DNA of 9,926 bases from an uncultured Bacilli bacterium (lineage in GTDB: Bacteria > Bacillota_I > Bacilli_A > RF39 > UBA660), in contig CANQPR010000049.1 of assembly GCA_947625715.1 (NCBI GenBank), positions 1 to 9,926 of the forward strand, in the 5' to 3' direction. Position 1 is the first letter of the stretch. Every line of letters starts with the position of its first letter. The notes under the pieces were generated by a model. That model was not told where the DNA came from, made no database searches, and saw only the letters and a program-made list of their open reading frames with translations. Made by a program: the position numbers and the translations under genes. Positions 1 through 5,798 of the stretch are shown piece by piece.

Positions 1-36
1 TAATCCTTTTCGTTTAATTTCAGAATAAAATATTAA

Positions 37-63
37 TTAGCACTCTATATTGACAAGTGCTAA
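37..63 (+). promoter_or_regulatory. CIRCE operator (HrcA binding site) of clpB
   Basis: The sequence shows an inverted repeat with left arm TTAGCACTC (37-45), a 9-base spacer (46-54) and right arm AAGTGCTAA (55-63). This is the CIRCE consensus TTAGCACTC-N9-GAGTGCTAA with one mismatch, A for G at the first base of the right arm. CIRCE is the operator of the heat-shock repressor HrcA. It overlaps the -35 box and early spacer of the clpB promoter, so bound HrcA should block RNA polymerase, and heat or unfolded protein should relieve the block. hrcA itself is not in this window. Confidence 0.95.
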
Positions 64-78
64 TTTTTGCTTTATAAT
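50..78 (+). promoter_or_regulatory. Sigma-A promoter of clpB
   Basis: A perfect -35 TTGACA (50-55) and a perfect -10 TATAAT (73-78) are separated by a 17-base spacer (56-72). The expected transcription start is near base 85, giving a leader of about 20 bases before the clpB ATG. The -35 lies inside the CIRCE operator, so this strong promoter is predicted to be kept in check by HrcA. Confidence 0.93.
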
Positions 79-91
79 ACATATGAATTAA

Positions 92-98
92 AAGGAGG
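92..98 (+). promoter_or_regulatory. Ribosome binding site fixing the clpB start
   Basis: AAGGAGG is a full anti-16S match, 7 bases upstream of the ATG at 106. It settles the start codon. The in-frame TTG at 67 would lie upstream of the -10 box and could not be on the transcript. Confidence 0.9.
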
Positions 99-105
99 GA
101 TTTAT

Positions 106-2214
106 ATGTATCCAAATAATGAAGAAAATTTACAAAACGTCTTAGAAAAATATGGTCGTGATATTACCAAAAATGTTTTAGATAATAAAGTTGACCCAGT
201 AATTGGGCGTGATGAAGAAGTAAGAAATGTTATTCGTATTTTATCGCGTAAAAGTAAAAATAATCCTGTATTAATTGGTGAACCAGGGGTTGGTAAAACC
301 GCTATCGTTGAAGGTCTTGCCCAACGAATCATAAAAAAAGATGTTCCTAATAGTTTAAAAAATAAAACAATATGGGAACTAGATTTAGGAGCCTTAGTAG
401 CTGGTGCCAAATATCGTGGTGAATTTGAAGAAAGATTAAAAGCTGTTTTAAAAGAAATTAAAGATAGCGATGGCAATATTATAATGTTTATTGATGAAAT
501 CCATATGATAGTTGGAGCGGGAGCTGAAGGAACAATGGACGTATCTAACATGTTAAAACCAATGTTAGCAAGAGGTGAAATCCACGTTATAGGTGCAACA
601 ACATTAAACGAATATCGAAAATATATTGAAAAAGATGGAGCTTTGGAACGTCGTTTTCAAAAAGTGCTAATTAATGAACCAACAGTAATGGATACAATTA
701 CTATACTAAGAGGTTTAAAAGAAAGATTTGAAGTTTTTCATGGTGTCACAATCAAAGACAATGCCCTTATTGCGGCAGCAACATTAGCAGACCGTTATAT
801 AACTGATCGGTTTTTACCGGATAAAGCCATTGACTTAGTTGATGAAGCTTGTGCTACTATCAAAATGCAACTAGATAGTGAACCAGCCGTATTAGATGAT
901 TTAAAAAGAAAAATCATGAGTTTAGAAATTGAAAAACAAGCTATCAAAAAGGAAAAAGACGAAATAAGCATCCAAAGATTAAATAAAATAAACGAAACTT
1001 TAGCTAATTTAAAACAAGAATCCCAACAAATGCAACAAAAATGGGAACAAGAACAAAAAAATATGCAAGAAATAAAAACTAAAAAACAAGAATTAGAAAA
1101 AGCTCGCTTTGATTTATCCCAAGCTGAAAATAATTATGATTTAGAACAAATGGCTAGATTAAAACACGGTGTAATTCCTAAATTAGAAGAAGAATTAAAA
1201 ACTTTACAAACCAACAATACCAATGAAATGGTAAGTGATGTTGTATCAGAAGATAAAATAGCTGATATTATAGCTAAATGGACTAACATTCCTGTTTCAA
1301 AGTTAGTAAGTAAAGAAAAAGAAAAACTATTAAATCTATATTCTAATTTACAAAAAAGAGTTATAGGGCAAGATGAAGCTTTAACCCTTGTAAGTAATGC
1401 TATATTAAGGTCAAGAAGTAAAATTAAAGACCCTAATAAACCTATTGGTTCTTTCATTTTCCTAGGACCAACCGGTGTTGGTAAAACGGAAGTTGCCAAA
1501 AGCTTAGCTTATGAATTATTTGATGATGAACGACACTTAATTAGAATCGATTGTAGTGAATATATGGAAGCCTTTAACGTTTCTCGTTTAATAGGCGCGC
1601 CACCAGGATATGTAGGTTATGATGAAGGTGGAACCCTAACTGAGGCCGTAAGAAGAAATCCTTATAGCATAATTTTATTTGATGAAATTGAAAAAGCTCA
1701 CAAAGATGTTTTTAATATCTTATTACAAATATTAGATGATGGAAGATTAACTGATAGTCAAGGAAGAACCATTGATTTTAAAAATACGATAATTATTATG
1801 ACAAGTAATTTAGGAAGTGAATATATTCTAGAAGAAAAACAAAATGCTCATGAATTAGTTATGATGGCCTTAAAATCGGCTTTTAGACCAGAATTAATAA
1901 ATCGAATTGATGAAATAATTATCTTTAATTCTTTACCTAAAAATGTTATAAATGATATTTTAAATAAAATTATTAAAGAATTAGAAAATCGCTTATCTCA
2001 AGATAATATTCATTTCAATTTAACAAAAGAAGCTCGAGAAAAAATTATTAATGATGCTTATGATCCAAATTATGGAGCAAGACCTATCAAACGTTATGTT
2101 TCTAAAAATATTGAAACTTTATTGGCCAAAGAATTAATTATGAATGAAAAAATCAAAAATACTACATATAAAATAGATGTTTTAAATGATAATTTTGTTA
2201 TCAAAAAGGATTAA
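106..2214 (+). CDS. clpB: ATP-dependent disaggregase ClpB, lacking the N-terminal domain
   Basis: This 702-residue Hsp100 AAA+ chaperone works in the cytoplasm. It threads aggregated proteins through a hexameric pore, normally together with DnaK. NBD1 has Walker A GEPGVGKT (58-65), Walker B ending D130-E131, pore-loop Y103 and arginine fingers R182/R183. A long charged coiled-coil M domain spans about 260-375 and identifies ClpB rather than ClpC or ClpE. NBD2 has Walker A GPTGVGKT (454-461), Walker B ending D526-E527, pore loop GYVG (501-504), R600 and the sensor-2 motif GARP (657-660). No ClpP-docking LGF/IGF tripeptide is evident in NBD2, so it should refold rather than degrade. Usual ClpB is about 860 residues. 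Here the roughly 150-residue N domain is absent, as in Mycoplasma ClpB and in the short isoform of other bacteria. The start is ATG 106, set by the ribosome binding site. The gene is under CIRCE control. Confidence 0.95.
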   Translation: MYPNNEENLQNVLEKYGRDITKNVLDNKVDPVIGRDEEVRNVIRILSRKSKNNPVLIGEPGVGKTAIVEGLAQRIIKKDVPNSLKNKTIWELDLGALVAGAKYRGEFEERLKAVLKEIKDSDGNIIMFIDEIHMIVGAGAEGTMDVSNMLKPMLARGEIHVIGATTLNEYRKYIEKDGALERRFQKVLINEPTVMDTITILRGLKERFEVFHGVTIKDNALIAAATLADRYITDRFLPDKAIDLVDEACATIKMQLDSEPAVLDDLKRKIMSLEIEKQAIKKEKDEISIQRLNKINETLANLKQESQQMQQKWEQEQKNMQEIKTKKQELEKARFDLSQAENNYDLEQMARLKHGVIPKLEEELKTLQTNNTNEMVSDVVSEDKIADIIAKWTNIPVSKLVSKEKEKLLNLYSNLQKRVIGQDEALTLVSNAILRSRSKIKDPNKPIGSFIFLGPTGVGKTEVAKSLAYELFDDERHLIRIDCSEYMEAFNVSRLIGAPPGYVGYDEGGTLTEAVRRNPYSIILFDEIEKAHKDVFNILLQILDDGRLTDSQGRTIDFKNTIIIMTSNLGSEYILEEKQNAHELVMMALKSAFRPELINRIDEIIIFNSLPKNVINDILNKIIKELENRLSQDNIHFNLTKEAREKIINDAYDPNYGARPIKRYVSKNIETLLAKELIMNEKIKNTTYKIDVLNDNFVIKKD

Positions 2215-2217
2215 ACG

Positions 2218-2246
2218 TTGCAAAAACATTATTGCTAATGTATAAT
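2218..2246 (+). promoter_or_regulatory. Promoter of tig
   Basis: The -35 is TTGCAA (2218-2223, four of six consensus bases) and the -10 is a perfect TATAAT (2241-2246), with a 17-base spacer. It begins four bases after the clpB stop, and no terminator is visible between the genes. Trigger factor can therefore be made from this promoter and perhaps also by read-through from clpB under heat stress. The spacer contains a small inverted repeat, ACATTA-TTGC-TAATGT (2226-2241). Confidence 0.75.
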
Positions 2247-2273
2247 AGAAAAATATGAAAGGACGTGTTATGC

Positions 2274-3521
2274 GTGGCAAAAGATAGAGAAAAAATAACA
2301 ATTAAATTAGAAGGCGAACAATGGGAAAAAGCATTAAACAAAATTTTTCAAAAGAAAGTAAAAGATGTTAAAATTGATGGTTTTCGTAAAGGAAGTGTTC
2401 CTAAAGAAGTATATTTAGAAAAAGTAGGAATAGAAAGTCTTTATAAAGATGCTATTGATTTAGTTTTAGATGATGCCCATGCTAAAGCTTTAGAAAAAGC
2501 TAAAGTAAAACCTATTATTCCTGCTTCAGCTGATGTAACTGATATTAATGAAAAAAGTATAACTTTTGAATTTGAAATTATTGGTAAACCTGAAATTAAA
2601 TTAGGTGAATACAAAAATTTAAAAATTAAAAAAGATGATACTAAAGTAACTGAAAAAGAAATTGAAGAAGAAATTGAAAATGTTCGTCAAAGTTATGCAG
2701 AAATTAAAGTCAAAGAAGATGGTAAAGTAGAAAAAGGGGATACAGCTGTAATTGATTTTAAAGGAACTGTTGATGGAAAAGAATTAGATGGGGCATCAGG
2801 AAAAAATTATTCCCTAGAAATTGGTTCAAATACTTTTATTCCTGGTTTTGAAGATGGTTTAATTGGTATGAGCCCTAACGAAACAAAAACTCTTCATTTA
2901 AAATTTCCTGAAAACTATGTTAAAGATTTAGCTAATAAAGATGTTGATTTTGAAGTAACCTTACATGAAATAAAAACACGTGTTTTACCACCAATTGATA
3001 AAAACTTTTTTGAAGATTTAGGTTATGACAAAGTAACTAATTTAGAAGAATTAAAAAAAGAAGTAAAAAACGTTATTCAAATAAGAAAACAAGATGAAGC
3101 TATGAACAAATATGTAGATGATATTTTAAACAAAGCTATTGACAATATGGAAGTAAATATATGTGAAGAAATAATTCATGATGAACTTCATCGTATGCTT
3201 CATCAATTTGAAGAACAATTAAAAATGCAAGGTTTAAAACTAGAACAATACTTAGAATTTGCAGGTTTAACAATTGAAGATATTCATAAACAAATGGAAC
3301 CAGAAGCTATAAAAAGAATTAAAATGCGTTTCCTATTAGAAGAAGTTGCTGAAAAAGAAAAAATTGAAGTAACTGAAGAAGAAGCCAAAAAAGATGCTGA
3401 AGAAATGGCTAATAACTATGGAATAACTTACGATGAATTATTAAATGCCTTTGGTAGCATGGAAGTTTTAAAATATGATGCTTTAATGAGAAAAACCTTA
3501 GAATTTTTAAAAAACAATTAG
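2274..3521 (+). CDS. tig: Trigger factor, ribosome-associated chaperone and prolyl isomerase
   Basis: This 415-residue protein binds the ribosome exit tunnel and folds nascent chains in the cytoplasm. The N-terminal ribosome-binding domain carries the signature GFRKGSVPK (36-44), matching the family GFRxGxxP loop. An FKBP-type prolyl isomerase domain covers about 150-235, with the typical GDTAVIDFKGTVDGK and FIPGFEDGLIGM blocks. A helical, charged SurA-like C-terminal chaperone domain runs from about 240 to the end. The N-terminus is short compared with most family members. The best start is GTG 2274: an AAAGGA site at 2258-2263 lies 10 bases upstream. The in-frame GTG at 2265 is only one base from that site. 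An ATG at 2270 is out of frame and opens a five-codon ORF. The gene has its own promoter and ends directly in an intrinsic terminator. Confidence 0.94.
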   Translation: MAKDREKITIKLEGEQWEKALNKIFQKKVKDVKIDGFRKGSVPKEVYLEKVGIESLYKDAIDLVLDDAHAKALEKAKVKPIIPASADVTDINEKSITFEFEIIGKPEIKLGEYKNLKIKKDDTKVTEKEIEEEIENVRQSYAEIKVKEDGKVEKGDTAVIDFKGTVDGKELDGASGKNYSLEIGSNTFIPGFEDGLIGMSPNETKTLHLKFPENYVKDLANKDVDFEVTLHEIKTRVLPPIDKNFFEDLGYDKVTNLEELKKEVKNVIQIRKQDEAMNKYVDDILNKAIDNMEVNICEEIIHDELHRMLHQFEEQLKMQGLKLEQYLEFAGLTIEDIHKQMEPEAIKRIKMRFLLEEVAEKEKIEVTEEEAKKDAEEMANNYGITYDELLNAFGSMEVLKYDALMRKTLEFLKNN

Positions 3522-3543
3522 GAGCTAACTAAGCTCTTTTTTT
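3520..3543 (+). terminator. Intrinsic terminator after tig
   Basis: The stem is GAGCT (3522-3526) with AGCTC (3532-3536), a 5-base loop, and possible A-T and G-T extension at the base. Seven T follow (3537-3543). It starts at the tig stop codon and separates tig from the next promoter. Confidence 0.85.
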
Positions 3544-3555
3544 ATACAAAAACCA

Positions 3556-3586
3556 TTGACGGGGGGGGGGTATTATATAATATAAT
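3556..3586 (+). promoter_or_regulatory. Promoter with G10 spacer tract and two overlapping -10 boxes
   Basis: The -35 is TTGACG (3556-3561). Two perfect TATAAT hexamers follow, at 3576-3581 and 3581-3586, sharing one T. Most of the spacer is a run of G that begins at the last base of the -35. With ten G the spacing is 14 bp to the first -10 and 19 bp to the second, both outside the preferred 16-18 bp. The promoter drives the surface-protein gene at 3616. The layout matches known phase-variable promoters with homopolymeric spacers, such as porA of Neisseria meningitidis. Use of this promoter is inferred, not shown. Confidence 0.8.
3561..3570 (+). repeat. G10 homopolymer, candidate phase-variation tract
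   Basis: Ten consecutive G stand in otherwise very AT-rich DNA, the longest G run I see in the window. Such tracts gain or lose bases by slipped-strand mispairing during replication. The position inside the -35/-10 spacer means a length change alters promoter strength, not reading frame. Confidence 0.85.
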
Positions 3587-3614
3587 AAAAGAAGATATGG
3601 AGGTCTTCTTTTAT
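3585..3614 (+). promoter_or_regulatory. Leader hairpin with the Shine-Dalgarno in the loop
   Basis: A perfect 11-bp inverted repeat pairs 3585-3595 with 3604-3614. The 8-base loop TATGGAGG (3596-3603) contains the ribosome binding site GGAGG (3599-3603). The 3' arm ends one base before the ATG at 3616, and the linear site-to-start distance is 12 bases, longer than usual. There is no clean U tract, so this is not a terminator. It may be an RNA structure that affects translation or a DNA operator. The repeat is seen directly; its role is inferred. Confidence 0.65.
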
Positions 3615-3615
3615 A

Positions 3616-4938
3616 ATGAAAATAAGTCAATTTAAAGAGAAAAGGAAAAATAAAAAATTAATAATTGTTGTTGTGGCTATCGTGTTTTTAATAGGTGGCA
3701 TAATATTAGATAGAGCTTTTGCAAACTTTAAAGTGCAAAAATCATTCAAAGTGATGGAGGGCAATTTTATCTATGAAGGAAAAGGAGATATAATATTTGC
3801 CTTTCATAATGGGAATGAATCTTTAACTCAAATGCCTCAAAAAGGAAATAAAGAAAATTTGATTTTCGAAAAAGGTGAATGTGATAAAGGAGCCACTGTT
3901 GAATGGAATACTGAAAAATGGGCTCCATTAGTTGTAGGCTTAAAAGAAAACAAAACAATGTGTAATCTTTATTTTACAAAAGCCCCAACAATTAATGAAT
4001 ATTTAAAGGAATTATCTAAAACTAAAGCAAACGAATTAATCTATGATGGAAAAGAAACTTTAGTAAAAAATGGAACTGATGATAATAATTTAAGATTTAT
4101 AGGAAGTAATCCAAACAATTATGTTGAGTTTAATAATGAAACCTGGCGAATCATCGGTGTTATGAATAACATTGAAGATGAAAACGGTAATATAGGAAGT
4201 CACCTAAAAATTGTTAGAGATAGCATAGGAGAGTATAGTTGGGATTCATCACCAAATAATGTAAATGGCGGTTATGGAATAAATGAGTGGAGTGTATCGG
4301 ATATACAAAAAGTATTAAACGAGAATTATTATAAAAAAGAAGCTGGTGGAACATGTTATGGTGGCTCTGGAAATTCAACAACCTTATGCCCTCTTTGGGA
4401 GAATATTGGCTTAAATGATAATGCAAGGTCGATGGTAAGTAAAGTCAAATGGGATATTAGTCCTACTTTTGGGGGAGGAGCTATTGAAGCCTACTATAAA
4501 GATGAAAGAAGTGGAGTATATGAAAAATGTAAAGGAAGTTCATCATATAATAATTGTAATGATGATGTAAATAGAACAGCCAAGTGGCCAGGATATATCG
4601 GTTTACCATATCCCAGTGATTTAGGTTATGCAACAAGTGGAGGAACAGGAAAAACAAGAGAAAATTGTTTGAATAGTACTATAGCTTTTTGGGGAAATGG
4701 AGCTGGTTCATGTTATGATAATAGTTGGCTTATGAAAAGTACTGGATGGACTATGACTCCAAATAATAATGCGTCTGGATATACGGTTATTTTTAGCGAT
4801 AATGGGAATAATTTAGAAAGTCAAGCAAGTGGTAAAGGCAAAATAACGCCAGTTTTATATTTAAACTCTAATGTTGCAATCATACCTAGCGATGATATTA
4901 CTTATGGTTCTAAAACTAATCCATTTAAATTATCATAA
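3616..4938 (+). CDS. Membrane-anchored or secreted cysteine-rich surface protein, function unknown
   Basis: This is a 440-residue extracytoplasmic protein. A lysine/arginine-rich start (2-14) precedes one hydrophobic segment (about 15-31). That segment is either an N-terminal anchor or a signal peptide, with a possible signal peptidase site after AFA (34-36). Residues about 45-120 look like a small beta domain ending in a Cys-GAT...W...W...Cys-LYFT pattern. Residues about 125-440 form a larger domain rich in Gly, Asn, Ser and Trp, with blocks YVEFNNETWRIIGVM, YSWDSS, NGGYGINEWS, PSDLGYATSGG and TPVLYLNSNVAI and a GSKTNPFKL end. I recognise this pattern from surface proteins of uncultured gut Bacilli; it may be distantly related to DUF6273. 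No enzyme motif is evident. Eight cysteines fall in four close pairs (89/116, 247/258, 305/314, 351/366), suggesting disulfides. No LPXTG anchor is present. Expression is probably phase-variable through the upstream G tract. No convincing terminator follows. Confidence 0.8.
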   Translation: MKISQFKEKRKNKKLIIVVVAIVFLIGGIILDRAFANFKVQKSFKVMEGNFIYEGKGDIIFAFHNGNESLTQMPQKGNKENLIFEKGECDKGATVEWNTEKWAPLVVGLKENKTMCNLYFTKAPTINEYLKELSKTKANELIYDGKETLVKNGTDDNNLRFIGSNPNNYVEFNNETWRIIGVMNNIEDENGNIGSHLKIVRDSIGEYSWDSSPNNVNGGYGINEWSVSDIQKVLNENYYKKEAGGTCYGGSGNSTTLCPLWENIGLNDNARSMVSKVKWDISPTFGGGAIEAYYKDERSGVYEKCKGSSSYNNCNDDVNRTAKWPGYIGLPYPSDLGYATSGGTGKTRENCLNSTIAFWGNGAGSCYDNSWLMKSTGWTMTPNNNASGYTVIFSDNGNNLESQASGKGKITPVLYLNSNVAIIPSDDITYGSKTNPFKLS

Positions 4939-4945
4939 AAAGTAG

Positions 4946-4973
4946 TAGAAAATTTTTCTTATTCTGATATAAT
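4946..4973 (+). promoter_or_regulatory. Probable extended -10 promoter of the 4998 gene
   Basis: A perfect TATAAT (4968-4973) is preceded by TG one base upstream (4965-4966), forming an extended -10. The best -35 is weak: TAGAAA (4946-4951), four of six bases, at a 16-base spacing. An AAAGGA ribosome binding site (4983-4988) lies 9 bases before the ATG at 4998. Read-through from the surface-protein gene is also possible because no terminator is evident between them. Confidence 0.65.
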
Positions 4974-4997
4974 AACTAGTCAAAAGGACTGATTATT

Positions 4998-5729
4998 ATG
5001 AATATTGATAAATTAACAAATGAATATAATGAATACTTAAAGAAAATAATTACTCATATCCAACATATATGTACTAATAATCCCATTGAAATATGCGCTA
5101 CATATAGTTATATGTTAAAAAATGGTTACTTAAGTTATTTAAATAAATTTTATTTTACTTCTCCAACCTATGAATCAATAGATAATCTAGGCTTTTCAAT
5201 AATTACTGGAGAAGGTTTATGTCGCAATATAAATGGGGGATTAACAGACATATTAAATATTTTAAATTATCATTCTAAACTTCTTTTATTAAATATTAAA
5301 CAAGAAGATTATAATTCGCTAGCTTTAGAATCTTATACCGTTAAAAGAAGTGAAACTAATAGTCTAAAAAGAAGTTTATTAATCAAAACCTTACAAAAAT
5401 TATTACAAATAAATCACATGATAACCACGGCTTTATATCAAAAAAATATCATCTTTTTAGATGCTTCTAGTGACAGTTTATTTGCCTATTTAAATAAAGA
5501 ATATATAACAACTCTAGGTTTAGAGCAAAACAAATTAAAAATAACTTATCTTGACCAACCAATTTCTTATAAAAAATGGACTTTAGACCAAAAGCAATTA
5601 ATTCAAACATATCAAAATCAAGAAAAACTATGTATTCAAAATCAAGATTATTTTGCCCAATTTTCTAAAGAACAACAAGAATTTCAACAACAATTTTATA
5701 ATGAATTTAAATTACTTCTTAATAAATGA
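4998..5729 (+). CDS. Uncharacterised cytoplasmic protein, putative transglutaminase-like Cys-His-Asp fold
   Basis: This 243-residue protein has no signal peptide or membrane segment. I do not recognise a named family. The arrangement GEGLCRNINGGLTDILN (C75), then NHMIT (H140), then FLDASSDSLF (D155) resembles the Cys, His, Asp order of transglutaminase/papain-like folds. In those folds the Cys starts a helix and the His and Asp sit on following strands. That reading rests on pattern only. Residues 1-70 are mainly helical and rich in Tyr and Asn. The C-terminal 50 residues are rich in Gln and Lys (for example KEQQEFQQQF) and probably helical. Possible roles include a peptidase, a peptide-modifying enzyme, or a non-catalytic relative. 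It lies between a surface-protein gene and an ABC exporter pair but has its own promoter and terminator, so a shared pathway is not established. The ATG has a good ribosome binding site; the stop is TGA. Confidence 0.75.
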   Translation: MNIDKLTNEYNEYLKKIITHIQHICTNNPIEICATYSYMLKNGYLSYLNKFYFTSPTYESIDNLGFSIITGEGLCRNINGGLTDILNILNYHSKLLLLNIKQEDYNSLALESYTVKRSETNSLKRSLLIKTLQKLLQINHMITTALYQKNIIFLDASSDSLFAYLNKEYITTLGLEQNKLKITYLDQPISYKKWTLDQKQLIQTYQNQEKLCIQNQDYFAQFSKEQQEFQQQFYNEFKLLLNK

Positions 5730-5755
5730 AAATAGTTAATTTGACTATTTTTTTT
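5728..5755 (+). terminator. Intrinsic terminator after the 4998 gene
   Basis: AAAATAGT (5729-5736) pairs with ACTATTTT (5744-5751) around a 7-base loop, and the paired region runs into a run of eight T (5748-5755). The hairpin begins at the TGA stop codon. It is AT-rich and so only moderately stable. Its 3' half also contains the -35 of the next promoter. Confidence 0.8.
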
Positions 5756-5769
5756 AATTAGCATATAAT
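5741..5769 (+). promoter_or_regulatory. Promoter of the ABC exporter operon
   Basis: The -35 is TTGACT (5741-5746, five of six bases) and the -10 is a perfect TATAAT (5764-5769), with a 17-base spacer. Transcription should start near base 5776. The -35 sits inside the loop and 3' arm of the preceding terminator, so the two elements share sequence. An AAAGGA ribosome binding site (5785-5790) lies 8 bases before the ATG at 5799. Confidence 0.85.
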
Positions 5770-5798
5770 GTAAGAGCTTGAAAGAAAGGATTGATAAA

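Noticed and set aside
1..36. Tail of an upstream gene at the left edge
   Set aside because: Only 36 AT-rich bases are visible, with no supported coding frame or terminator.
67..105. In-frame TTG upstream of clpB that would add 13 residues
   Set aside because: It lies before the -10 box at 73-78, so it is not transcribed from this promoter, and it has no ribosome binding site. ATG 106 has a perfect one.
102..551. Open frames on the minus strand inside the genes (also at 1134-1499, 3767-3958, 4214-4426, 6824-7027, 7103-7375 and 9001-9213)
   Set aside because: They lie within well-supported + strand genes, have no recognisable products or ribosome binding sites, and read as antisense shadows.
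106..2214. ClpC or ClpE instead of ClpB
   Set aside because: The full-length coiled-coil M domain, the WTNIPVSKLV block and the apparent absence of a ClpP-docking tripeptide in NBD2 fit ClpB.
2265..2273. GTG 2265 as the trigger factor start
   Set aside because: It is one base from the AAAGGA ribosome binding site, too close to initiate; GTG 2274 is better placed.
3597..3635. Short reading frame of 12 codons beginning in the surface-protein leader
   Set aside because: Its ATG lies just before the ribosome binding site of the real gene and has no site of its own.
3616..4938. Variable protein of a diversity-generating retroelement
   Set aside because: No reverse transcriptase, template repeat or accessory gene is present in the window, and no adenine-variable C-terminal pattern can be judged from one sequence.
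4939..4967. Terminator after the surface-protein gene
   Set aside because: AGAAAA/TTTTCT at 4947-4959 has essentially no loop and no GC core, so it is not a credible hairpin.
5727..5735. TGA read as tryptophan (Mycoplasma code)
   Set aside because: It would add only two residues before TAG, and all the tryptophans I checked in the window are TGG, so the standard code is preferred.
5778..5798. In-frame TTG as start of the first ABC subunit
   Set aside because: It falls at the expected transcription start with no ribosome binding site; ATG 5799 has AAAGGA at 8 bases.
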